The notes beneath the pieces were generated by a model. The model had not been told where the DNA came from, ran no database searches, and saw only the letters and a program-made list of their open reading frames with translations. From Ottelia alismoides (Eukaryota > Streptophyta > Magnoliopsida > Alismatales > Hydrocharitaceae), in contig JAZKJV010009773.1 of NCBI GenBank assembly GCA_037367405.1, forward strand, positions 310,001 through 374,000: a DNA stretch of 64,000 nucleotides. The letters are read 5' to 3'. Within the stretch, counting starts at the first letter, position 1, and every line of letters starts with the position of its first letter. The position numbers were made by a program, and so were the translations under genes. Of this stretch, positions 32,311 to 41,892 are shown piece after piece.

Positions 32311-32565
32311 GAACTCGTTAATTTTGATATATGGGATCCCAATCATATTCCTGACAACCAGGGGCGCAAGTTCTATTTTGTCATCGTCGACGACTATTGC
32401 AGACTTTCTTGGGCTTTTCTTCTGAGCAACAAATCTGAGTTGGGTCTATCATTCAAACTTTCATTAATGAGGTAAAGAACATTTTATTACTACCATTAAA
32501 TATGTCCTATCTAACAATGTCTTGGAGTTTTGTACCATTCAATTGTCCCGGTTCTTCAACAATGT

Positions 32566-33032
32566 AGTAATAGTCAATCGACTATACCGAATAGTCGATT
32601 CGACTATGCGGTGCGGGGGTCCTCGACTGATCAATAAATAGTCGGCCAATAGTCGACTTGACCAAATAGTCGGTTTGACTATTCGGTCGACTGGTCGACT
32701 ATTTGGCTGACTATAGGTCGGTTGTTGAATTTATGTTATTTTATTCTTATTTTTTTTATTCCGAAGACTTACCATTTATAGCACTATTGCTAAAAATGTC
32801 AAAGATTCATATATACCTCTCGTTAATTGGTACTTTTATCTTGGAGTATTGTTAATTGATAATCATATATGTATAAATATATAAGAATATATGTATTAGA
32901 ATTAAATATTATATTTAAAATAATTAAAAATACAAAATTGAATAACTTTGAATAGTCGCCTGAATACCGATTATTCTTATTCAATGACCCATTCTGACTG
33001 AACACCGAATACCGACTTCTGCAACACTGCTA
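32566..33032. repeat. TAGTCG-rich segment, possible decayed hAT-like element
   Basis: Begins with dense TAGTCGA/TAGTCGG repeats (32575-32720), continues as AT-rich DNA, and ends with CCGACTTCTGCAACACTGC. Read from the right end this is CAGTGTTGCAGAAGTCGG, a hAT-type terminus. The left end CAATGTAGTAATAGTC matches it only partly and no 8-bp duplication was found. It truncates copia element D. Confidence 0.4.
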
Positions 33033-33527
33033 ATTACCATGTACTTTTATCTATTACATGTATAAAATGTAAACTTGCATGTTCAAAGGGCGTATAGGGT
33101 CGTTAAATAACAAAGTGTTTTGTAGTTTTGTGCATTCTCTCTACGTAGTGGAAGATGGACCGCAATTATAGACTCATGCATCATGACTTGGCAAAGGATT
33201 TCTTGTGTGGTGGAATGTTGCCTTGTTTTATGTAGATCTTTACTGGTTATACTATTAGCAGCACAATCATCCATGTTGGGATGTCTGTCCTAGGATGTAT
33301 GGGTTTCTTAGTAGGACTGCCAATGTATGTTAGGATGATGGTATTTGGTTTGGTATCTGTTAAATTACAATCAATTAGTTAACTATGTTAGACTGTCATG
33401 TACATGGTTTTTGTTGTATTTTTATGGTGAATTCCATGTGTTTGAAATTTATGCTGAACTTGTCTTTTATCTTCTATTTATGTTGCATCGTGATATGTCC
33501 AAAGACTAAAACGGATATTATTGTTGG
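33033..33527. other. Intron 1 sequence, nothing recognised
   Basis: Non-coding, AT-rich stretch. Confidence 0.5.
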
Positions 33528-33543
33528 AAAATCAAGACTGAGT
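33528..33543. repeat. Candidate target-site duplication of the plus-strand LINE (left copy)
   Basis: AAAATCAAGACTGAGT here resembles AAAATCAAGACCGAAT at 40361-40376, directly after the A tract of the LINE. Two mismatches in 16. Confidence 0.68.
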
Positions 33544-33745
33544 ACAACAACAACAACAAAGCATTTTCCCACAATTAAGGAGGGTCGGCTACATGGATTC
33601 TTCGCCTCCATTCAGATCTATCGTGGATCAATCCCGGGCTTATATCCACAAAACTAAGATCCCTTCGTATGGTCTCTTTCCAACACTTCTTGGGCCATCC
33701 TTGCCATCTATTAGTCTGCTCAACATCCCAACACTCGCATCTCCT
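33542..33745 (-). repeat. RTE tail fragment, minus strand
   Basis: CAACAACAACAACAAAGC followed by TTTTCCCACAATTAAGG is the reverse complement of an RTE 3' end with its TTG repeat. A similar end, in plus orientation, is at 24690-24740. Confidence 0.78.
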
Positions 33746-33749
33746 AACA

Positions 33750-33840
33750 CGTAAAGATCAATCAGAAAGAAAGTTGGTGTAGTTCCGATCGAGGATAAGA
33801 TGCGAGAAAATCGCTTAAGATGGTTTGGTCATTTGCAAAA
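33750..33840 (+). repeat. RTE coding fragment, plus strand
   Basis: It encodes IRKKVGVVPIEDKMRENRLR then WFGHLQ, the conserved RTE C-terminal block, in the opposite orientation to the RTE tail just to its left. Confidence 0.82.
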
Positions 33841-33936
33841 AGTGAGCAATCTATTATTCCAAGAAACCATAGCCTCTTTTATTATTCCAAAAAGTGAGCT
33901 CCGATCGAGCAATCTATTATTCCAAAAAGTGACCTA
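33838..33936. repeat. Scrambled copies of a copia LTR edge
   Basis: GTGAGCAATCTATTATTCCA, which is found in the LTR of element C, occurs complete at about 33842 and in two partial, overlapping forms up to 33930. Between them lies GCTCCGATCGAG, which resembles the neighbouring RTE text TTCCGATCGAGG. Confidence 0.8.
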
Positions 33937-34111
33937 TTCCCAGGAGAAGGAATAGGTCCCGGGCGGTGGTCTCCGATCCGCAGTCTTGCCTGACTCTTAG
34001 GGATGCCGTTGTGGCGATCACTGGCTTGGACCGTTTCGGGGAACACCGGGATGGTTCCTTATGAAGATCCTTTCTTGGAATGTTGGGGGTTGGGGGAGGT
34101 GGATAAGAGAA

Positions 34112-34116
34112 GAATT
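34112..34116. repeat. Target-site duplication GAATT (left copy)
   Basis: GAATT here and at 36756-36760 flank the solo LTR exactly. Confidence 0.92.
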
Positions 34117-36755
34117 TGTTGGACATGCGAGCCCACGGCGAGCCATTATGCAATAAATGTTATTGCAAATATCATTCTGTGATCTGAAATAAAGAATAAA
34201 TAATTTGCATAATAGGTCCCTTAGTACAATTAGGGTTATGTACCATGACCATCTTGATGATCATACAGCTGTTGATTCAACTGTTAAATCATAGAGGCTG
34301 GTGCTTGGATGAATATCTAAAGAGTTAGATTGAGGACTCATCAAGCACCGTCAAATGATTATTAAGAGATGATCTCTAGCCTGAGTAGGAGATGACAATC
34401 CTTATCTCTAAAGGCTGATATCTGCCGACCTCTTGATGCAGGTCCTCTGCATAGGAATAGAGATTCGGAGGTGTCAGATTAGTTAAGTCAAAGAGTTGAC
34501 TTAATGAGATCGAGATAACCAAAGTCCTATATCGTATGTTGTCACGATACAGGCATGCATCCTCTGACCGGAGACAGATGTGTTACTATATGTTTGAGTA
34601 TGTACATTTGGCAGATCAATAGGTTGATGACCTAACCAAGGTCTATACACCGACGCGTTGGTGTGCATATAAGGGCATATGAGTAATACGATCTCTCAAA
34701 GGGATCATACAGGTTCAGTTACTGAATCGGAAGACATGAGCTCACTCATGAGATATTGGGAAGAATCAAATCCCGTGTGCACGGTCGTCTCGCTTTGTAA
34801 GCTTGACTGAATTTCTTGGTTTGATATATACTTTTGGAAAGTATATGATCAAGACCTAGGTATGATATATGCTTTTGGAAAGTATATGATCGATACCAAC
34901 TCCCAATGATCGAATGAGAAACTTACTGATAAAACCATGACAGTATAAAGTTGATCCAATACTTCGGATTTATTCTGAGTCTTCCAGTATGCAGGATGTA
35001 CAGGTATTGGGAATACCTGAGGGTGATGTGATCATAAACGATTGTATAACCAAGACGCTTCCATTCCTAGGGAGTGATGAAACGGGTCTGGATTTTAGTG
35101 ACTCCTTTCAGTAGAGAAGTAATCTGATCTTGATCCAAATGTTGGACATTTATCTGAATGTGATTCAGATGCAATGAGAAGATTAGATTTACGGTCTTGA
35201 TTTAATCAAGCATCTATGGGAGGCCCGCGATCTGGATTTGAGATATAATCTCAATATCCAAGTCACTATACGTGGAACGATACAATCGCCATGTCCTTAT
35301 TTCCAAGTATTCGCGGAGAAAGCGTATTATCCTTGAAAGAGTTCATGGATAATTCTATTGTTGATAAATGTATCAGAGCATTGAAAAAATGGATAATTAA
35401 ATGTGATTTAATTATCATGATTAATATGAATTCGATTCATGTTATAAAGAGAGTTATCTAAGATAATTGAATGTGATTTAATTATCAAAGATGTGAATAA
35501 TGTGAATATGATTCATATTATTTGGGCAAATGAGAATAGAAATCTAAGATGATTAAATGTGATTTAATTATCATAGATATGAATAATGTGGATAGCAATA
35601 TCCATATTAATTATATATATTATAAATATGATTTATAATATATAAGAGAGCTATTTGTAATTTACATTTGTTAATTAATGTTGATGTGAATTGGATTCAC
35701 ATTGGACATTAAATTGAAAATGTAATTTACATTTTATTTTGGGTTGTGAATATGATTCACAAATTTCCAATGGCAAGATTGCAATATTCATAAAATAATT
35801 ATGAACTATTATTGTAAAATATTGTACAACAAAAGTTGTTGGAAATTATGGGAGAAACTCATGGAGATATGTAATCTTGTGAGATTACATGGATTTGTCT
35901 CCATCATGGAGAGATGGTGGACGGCCACCAATTCCACAAGGAAATTGGTAGCCGTCCCCACCACTCCTAATGTGGAGATCTCCATGCAAACCTCTCCATA
36001 ATTGCTTGATCAATTTAGGATTGAAATATATTTGAGATGTCAAATATATTTGATTTAAATTAGATTATTATTTGTTGGTTTTTACCAACAACAATCTTGA
36101 CTATTGGATGGGACATAAATCAATCTCATCCATTGATTTTATATGTCCCATGGATTGAGATCCATGGATCCCAAAACCCTATAAATAGAGAGGCATACCA
36201 TGCTCTCTTATGGGACATGCTATTGGAGCACATCTCTCTCTCTCTTCACACGCCTACTCTCTCTTTTCCTCTCGTGGCCGTCCACCATGGATGCCCTAGA
36301 GAGAATCTACATCGCCGCAGCGTCGTCATTATGTTGCCCGATGATTTGCTCGTGGATCTCCGTCTACTTCGACGTGCCTTGCTCGTGAAGAAGACGTCGT
36401 ATCTCGTTTGTTGAAATCAGGAGATCCGTGGCTTGGATCATCAACATGGATTGCGAGAAGCACGCGATCCATCCCCGCACTCGCAAGCGTCTCCTCCGAC
36501 GGATCGGACTTGAGACAGGAGGTCTCTTCGTTTAGAGACTCGGTCACAACCACGCTTCAAGAGGTAAGCCTATTACTTGTTTGTGGTTTAGACGAAACGA
36601 TCCGAGAAGTGTTCTTGGATCATATGGTTTCGTCACATAAAAAAATTTTAATTTCCGCTGCAAAGAACAACTAGTACGACTAGTCGTTCTTCATCGTATC
36701 CGATACGATGCTCACGCTTCCGTGATGCGCTTGAGGATCTATACCATATCCTTCA
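34117..36755 (+). mobile_element. Solo long LTR, 2639 bp
   Basis: TG...CA ends (TGTTGGACAT to ATATCCTTCA), a perfect 5-bp duplication GAATT, and no internal coding or primer site. A second copy is at 54468-56982. The promoter is near the 3' part: palindrome CCATGGATTGAGATCCATGG (36148-36167) and TATAAATAG (36180-36188). This is the layout of U3-R-U5, so it is one LTR and not a whole element. U3 contains tandem degenerate repeats (TGATATATGCTTTTGGAAAG twice near 34822-34892; ATGTGATTTAATTATCA several times at 35398-35580). Strand is given by the TATA orientation. Confidence 0.92.
36148..36188 (+). promoter_or_regulatory. Solo LTR core promoter: palindrome plus TATA box
   Basis: CCATGGATTGAGATCCATGG at 36148-36167 is a perfect palindrome arm pair around TGAG. 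TATAAATAG follows 13 bp later. The identical palindrome precedes a TATA box in the second copy (56371-56410), although the surrounding sequence has diverged. Confidence 0.75.
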
Positions 36756-36760
36756 GAATT

Positions 36761-39700
36761 ATGGGAGCAAGATTCACATAATGGGGTTGCGATGTTGTTT
36801 TGTTGCAAGAAACGAAATTGCAAGGGGTCAATGATGTTCTATGGAAGACGTTTGGTGCAAGGGGAGTGGATGAGGTCAGGGCTTTAGATGCGGATGGCGC
36901 GGCGGGTGGGCTGCTTATCGCATGGAGGTCGGCGGCCTTCGCCTTGGAATCAGTGATCAGGGGAAGGCATGTAATCTCCGTTCGTTTGGTTCGTATGGAC
37001 TCCGCATTGCCTATTGCTTTCTCTTGTATTTACGGCCCATGTTGTCACATCAAAAGAAAAGAACTTTGGAACGATCTGCGTGAGGCTGGTAGGCTTTTTG
37101 AGGGGATCTCGTGGCTCCTTAGGGGGGATTTCAATGTAACACTTCATACGTCGGATAGGCCCCGAGCAAGAAGTGGTCAGGACCTAGGATCCCTGGATTT
37201 TGCGGAAGTGGTGGATTCTTTGGCGCTTAAGGATTTGGTGGCGGAGGATATTTCTTACATGTGGAGAAACGCCAATTCCCGATCCCATATTGACAGGTTC
37301 CTGGTGTCTACGGAACTTCTTGAGTATTTTCCTCTTTGTTCGGTGTCTTCTAAACCTCGCAGTTTATCGGATCACTCGCCTATTGTTTGGGAATCTGGTG
37401 ATGCGCCCACATTGAGGGGCTTCTTTAGATACGAGAGATGTTGGTTGCTGGAGGACAACTTCAAGGATATGGTGATTTCTCATTGGTCTCAGACTCAGGT
37501 CGAGGGCTCTGCGGTATCGAGGTTTGCACAGAAGCTAAATCCTCTACGTAAGATACTATCTTTGTTCAAAAAGGCTTCTAGGGAGGCGAGGATTGCCGCA
37601 AGGAAGGAGGCGGAGGGGGTGGTCAGCAGTCTGGACACCGTGGAGAACGATAGGAAACTCCTGCCGGAGGAGCTGCTTGCGTGCTCTCTCGCGTAAAAAC
37701 GAGTCGCGGCTGAAGATCAGAAGCGGGTAATTGAGTGGCATCAGAGATCGAGGGCAACGTGGCTCAAGGAGGGTGATGCCAATACGGCTTTCTTCCACCG
37801 TATCGCTAGCGAGAGGAGGCGCTCAAATGTTTTGCGCTCCATCACGATTAATGGCAATCGTGTTGTGGGGGATAGGGAGATGGGATCCGCTATCACCGCT
37901 TACTTTAAGGTATTCTATGCGAGGCGCATCCCGAGGGTTTGGAGGTGGTCGGGGGTTGGGGCGGCGTCGCTCCCGCCCGATCTTTGCGATGGCCTCACGC
38001 GGGCGGTTACGATGGAGGAAGTTAAGGCGGTTGTTTGGGACTTGAACGTAGATGGGTCTCCGGGCCCTGATGGCTTCCCGATAGCTTTCTATCGGGATTT
38101 TTGGGAGTTGGTGGGGGAAGAAGCGCTGGAGGTTATAGCCGAGTTCTGTGATGGCAATACGGGCTTTGAGCGGATAAATAAGGCTAGCATTGTGCTGCTT
38201 CCTAAGTCCTCCTCGGCGGAGGGAATTGAGGAATTCCGTCCCAACTCTATTTCCAACGACCTGTAATAGTGGCTAAGGTGTTAGCTTTGCGGCTTGCTCG
38301 GGTACTCGACTTGATCATCTCGCCGATGCAAACGGCCTTTATTTAGGGAAGGCAGATAGCGGATTGCACTACCCTCGCCTCGGAACTGGTTGCGGATTGG
38401 ATAAAGGAGGGAACGCATGGTGTAGTATGGAAAGTTGACTTCGCAAAAGCCTATGACTGCCTTGATTGGAAATTCTTGTGGTCGGTCTTGCGGAGGAGAG
38501 GATTCCCGGAAATATGGATCTCATGGATGCGTCGTTGCGTGACCACGGCCTCGTTCTCAATTATGATCAACGACCGTCCGGAGGGTGGCCTCTTCCAACC
38601 TAGAAGGGGGGTCCGTCAGGGATGCCCTCTTGCTCCACTTCTTTTTGTTATTACAGCGGGCGTGTTGGCTTGCATAGCTAATCGTATTGTTGAAGCCGGG
38701 CTATCGACGGGCTACTCCAAAGGCGGGCTAAGCGTCCCTTTGCTCCAGTTTGCTGATGACACCATCTCTTTTATTGAGGGAGGCCTTGCGGAGGTTTCGG
38801 GGATGTCGGCCGCACTTGACTTATTTAGCGAATTGTCGGGCCTATGTAAGAATGTCAACAAGTCGAAGGTCATCCCTTTTGGGCTCTCGGAGGAGGAGGC
38901 GGATGAATGCGGTCGTGTCTTGTGGTCTGTTCCTGGGCCCTTGCCTATTGAGCACCTAGGGATGCCCTTGGTAGCGGGAAGGGCCAAACTCAGGGATTGG
39001 CTGGTGGTCGTCGAGAAGGTGGAGAGGAGATTGGCCGAGTAGAGATCGGCCTTGTTGTCGAAGGGGGGACACCTTGTCCTCCTCAAGGTGGTGCTCTCCT
39101 CTATCCCGGTCTATTTCTTGTCAAATCGTCGGATGCCGGTGGGGATTCGCAATCGGCTCGAAAAGCTGATGCGAAGAATTCTGTGGGGCAAAAATGGGGA
39201 GACGGCGGGGGGGATGCATTTGGTGGGGTGGGATGAAGTTACTCATCGCAAGCGTGAAGGTGGTCTGGGCGTGCGTAGATTGGAGCTCATGAATGACGCT
39301 TTCCTTCTTAAATGGGTGAACAGGATTTGGGGCCCTGGTGAAGACTTCTGCTCCAAGATCTTGCGCGAGATTCACGGTGCTAGCGGGGTGGTTCCTTCTT
39401 CAGCTGCTATGGTTGGACCTCAGACACCTTTTTGGTGTGGGGTTTTGGACGGATCGAAAAACCAAGCGTTGTTTATGCCGGTTTTGGGCAGTGGTGTTTC
39501 CTACAGATTTTAGAAGGATGATTGGATGGGGAGGGGGACTTTGTGCTCGTGTTTCCCTCGCTTGTTCGCGTTGGCTGCTGAGAAGGATGCATGCGTCCCC
39601 TTTTGTTGGCTGGATGGTTGCTGGTCTCCGACATTCCTTGCCAATTTCTCTGATAAGAGGATGGAAGATTTTCTCGGCCTTCTGGACGTTGTCAAGGATG

Positions 39701-40246
39701 CCGGCACTCCTTCAGGCGGGAGGGACCATTGGGCGTGGCGTGAAGGCCCTTTCTCGACAAGGAACGCTTATGGGGCAATTTCTAGGCCTCCCCCGGCTCG
39801 ATCGGACACTTTGGTGCATGGTTGCGGTTTCTTTTAGGGCCTTAAGCTCCCTGAACGTCTGGGTTTTTTTCCTATGGCTTTTTCGTAGGCAGAGGCTGAT
39901 GACGAGGAATCGTTGCGCGAGATTGCTTGGCAATGTCTCAGATAGATGTATCTTATGCGAAAATGCAGTGGAGTCCATTGAGCATCTTTTCTTCGCATGC
40001 CCTAAGGTCATTGGAGTTTGGCATGAAGCGGCCTTGAATTAGGTGTGCATTTCGGACCTGGCGGTCTTCTGTGATTCGCTGGTGGCCAACAGAAACAGAG
40101 AAAGGAGGGATATCTTATGGCCCATAGCGAGTTTGTGGGCGATATGGTTGGGTCGAAACGCAGCTCTCTTCTCGGGTCAACGTTTTTACAAGGAGAACAT
40201 CCTTATACACTGCGCGAGATTGGTAGAAGAGTGGGTGTTGTTTTAG
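36761..40246 (+). pseudogene. LINE ORF2 (endonuclease, RT, C-terminal zinc region), broken
   Basis: Endonuclease at 36800-37420 contains QETK, IYGP, GDFNV, RSHIDRFLVS and LSDHSPI, the usual APE-type residues. The frame stops at 37696. RT runs over 37830-39040: VDGSPGPDGFP, ASIVLLPKS, SRKAYD-equivalent FAKAYDCLDW, RRGVRQGCPLAPLLF, and the catalytic FADD at 38749-38760. Post-RT GMHLVGWDEVTHRKREGGLG lies near 39215-39275. The zinc region (CILCENAVESIEHLFFACP) is near 39950-40000, then ASLWAIWLGRN and CARLVEEWVL end it at about 40246. Stops at 37696, 38266, 38346 and 39042 and several frame changes disable it. Confidence 0.9.
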
Positions 40247-40376
40247 CTCTCTGTATGGCTTCTTTTTATCTTCCTGTGTAAACCGCATGTTTACTGTTTA
40301 CTTGTTTTAATAAATTGGAGCGAACACCAATGAGTGTCTCCCCCTTCTTTTTGGGTAAAAAAAATCAAGACCGAAT

Positions 40377-40654
40377 AAAAAACAAAAATACCTCAACTTC
40401 AAAATTTGGGTATGAAATTTGTTTCAAAGTGAAAAAGATATTACTAAGTTACTCCAAAAACATGAGAAGGTTGTTTTAGAAGGAATTTTTTGTTGAAGGG
40501 CTTCACTTACAATGACCATGAAAAATTCAAATATTTTTTGAGTCGAAACAAGGGGAAACGCATTAAGATTTTCATATAATAGAAATGGATTAATATGAAA
40601 ATATGTATAAAAGTCAAGACTCGCGAAAAGTCTTAGCTAAATGGACCATATTGC
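40377..40654. other. Intron 1 sequence, nothing recognised
   Basis: AT-rich DNA between the two LINE remnants. Confidence 0.5.
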
Positions 40655-40990
40655 TACATAAAAACGTTCAGCTCGAAAAACCACTTCCATTTGAGTGGGC
40701 CATAAAGCCCAAATGACAGCAATCGGCAACAACTTTACTGGCATTAAATAGAGATTCCCAAAAGAACTTTAAGCTCGCAACGTCCATGCATGAAAGATTA
40801 ACCTCAGCCCAAAAGGCTCTAGCCTTATTACATCCCAGAATTAAGTGTTCCGCCATTTCCACATCCACTCCACAAAAGACACGAAAGTTATCGCTACTGG
40901 AAAAATTACAAATAAATAAAGAGATGTCCTTCAAGACTGCTCTACATATTCAAAAGGGATTTTCAACCCACGAATCTTAAAAAGTTGTTA
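40655..40990 (-). pseudogene. LINE C-terminal fragment, minus strand
   Basis: It encodes FRVFCGVDVEMAEHLILGCN then KARAFWAEVN, the zinc-region motif C-x2-x3-E-x2-EHL-x2-C found at the end of L1-type ORF2 proteins. Only this short piece remains. Confidence 0.72.
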
Positions 40991-41384
40991 AATTACCTCT
41001 ACGACCTTTTGTACAACGTCATCAATAATCACATCAATCCTGTAAATTATCCCAAGAACCCCACGAGTTTCAAATAGATTAACCGCAAGGTTCAAGAGGT
41101 AAGAATTAGCAAGTTTAAGGATCGAACAGAGAATTACATTATTTCAAAGATCGAGAATGTAATTAGAAAGATTATAAGGTTTGTGGAGGTAAAAATCTCT
41201 ATTCAGAACTCTTATACAGTCCCATCACTTCAAATCTCCCTCAACAACCAGTCCATCATCCCAACACGATATTGCTTGCAACTATGTCTATTTAAGATAA
41301 AAACCATCTACATGAATGTATGAATGACAGTAACAATTTTTCCAAAGAAAATGATAGTAACAGTTACTGTCATGCAAAACTAAC
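40991..41384. other. First 390 bases of FZL intron 1
   Basis: Non-coding sequence downstream of the exon 1 donor. No transposon recognised. Confidence 0.6.
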
Positions 41385-41892
41385 CTCCATCAGAGAGGAG
41401 AACTCCATTAGCACCAACAGCAGCAGCAATGTCCACACGCTCATCAATCACAAGATAAGCCCTCTCCCGGATCAGCGACTTCAACAAGCACGCCGCCTCA
41501 TAGATTGCTCCTCCACTGCTCGCACCTTCGCCTGCAGTAAGCAATACAATCCCCACAATGCCCCTGGACAGAGCGGCCTCTATCGAAGCCTGTGCAGTGT
41601 CGTTCCCGAGGACGGCCTCCGCACCAATCGAGAGCACAATGGTGGGGACCTTAATTTCAGCACGCTTGAAGCCACCGGGGAACAGAGTTCTAACCTGCTG
41701 CTGCTGTTGCTTTTGGCTCTGTTGGAAGCGAGGGGAATTGGGGTTGGGAGACGGGCCGACGGCAGCGAGGGAGAAGCCTCTGCAGGTGCGGTAGGAGGGC
41801 GCAGGGAAAGGCGGCGCGGCGGGGAGGAACGAGAGCTTGTGGGAGATGGGGGTGAAAGTGGAGGAAGGGGAGAAGAAGGGTATGGACACCAT
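41385..41892 (-). CDS. FZL: FZL exon 1 (transit peptide and start of TMP-synthase-like domain)
   Basis: 508 bases: start codon at 41892-41890, 169 codons plus one base before the GTTAGT donor. Residues 1 to about 55 are rich in Ser, Pro, Phe and Ala with few acidic residues, as expected for a chloroplast transit peptide. A Gln-rich stretch (QQSQKQQQQQ) precedes the conserved FPGGFKRAEIKVP. Then come IVGIVLLTAGEG, IYEAACLLKSLIRERAYLVI and DERVDIAAAVGANGVLLSDG. This start was chosen because it gives a transit peptide of plausible length and no upstream in-frame Met is evident. The exon is GC-richer than the introns. Confidence 0.94.

Larger units (their letters stand above)
25088..32565 (+). 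mobile_element. Copia element D, plus strand, split by copia element C
   Basis: The left part is 25088-27256 and the right part 32316-32565, with element C between. The left part holds the LTR, leader, decayed gag (EIVNDILHQPTAKAMWDIL), a zinc-knuckle region, the protease site MDSRASHHLWG and pre-integrase MWHIRLGHLPKEKVRR. The right part holds integrase (VNFDIWDPNHIPDNQG, FYFVIVDDYCRLSWAFLL). Joining them across one copy of GAACT is in frame through SSSSLLELVNFDIWD. Everything after integrase residue about 100 is missing; the element breaks off near 32565. An insert with repeated TAGTCGG lies in its leader (25690-25866). Confidence 0.85.
33937..40358 (+). mobile_element. L1-type LINE, plus strand, split by a solo LTR
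   Basis: The 5' piece is 33937-34116 and the main piece 36756-40358. The start MKILSWNVGGWG at 34057 opens the endonuclease. Joining the two pieces across one copy of GAATT is in frame (DKRRIMGARF, later GCDVVLLQETK). The 3' end has AATAAA near 40309 and a short A tract at 40357-40363, followed by the candidate duplication. It holds EN, RT and the C-terminal zinc region but no ORF1, and its frames are broken. Confidence 0.88.
19504..41384 (-). other. FZL intron 1 (21881 bp)
   Basis: Phase-1 intron, donor GGAG|GTTAGT at 41385/41384 and acceptor AG at 19505-19504. It contains an LTR element without coding capacity, an RTE tail, two nested copia elements, a scrambled junction, a long LINE with a solo LTR inside it, and another LINE scrap. 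The splice sites and flanking exon frames are intact despite this load. Confidence 0.92.
1..41892 (-). other. FZL: FZL gene span (5' part; 3' end outside window)
   Basis: This is the extent of the FZL transcription unit that the window covers, from the start codon at 41892 to the left edge. Exons 1 to 4 join in frame across introns of 21881 bp (phase 1), 113 bp (phase 0) and 15973 bp (phase 0). Intron 4 is at least 2596 bp. All visible splice sites are GT-AG. Coding sequence is about 1.3 kb of 41.9 kb; most of the rest is identifiable transposon. No exon for the GTPase G3 (DTPG) or G4 motifs was found in 1-2596, so the gene continues to the left. Assignment rests on my recognition of the FZL domain order (TMP-synthase-like region followed by a dynamin-type GTPase), not on a database search. 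Confidence 0.92.

Noticed and set aside
33381..33660. 90-codon plus-strand frame
   Set aside because: Its second half is the reverse complement of an RTE tail, so it is not a gene.
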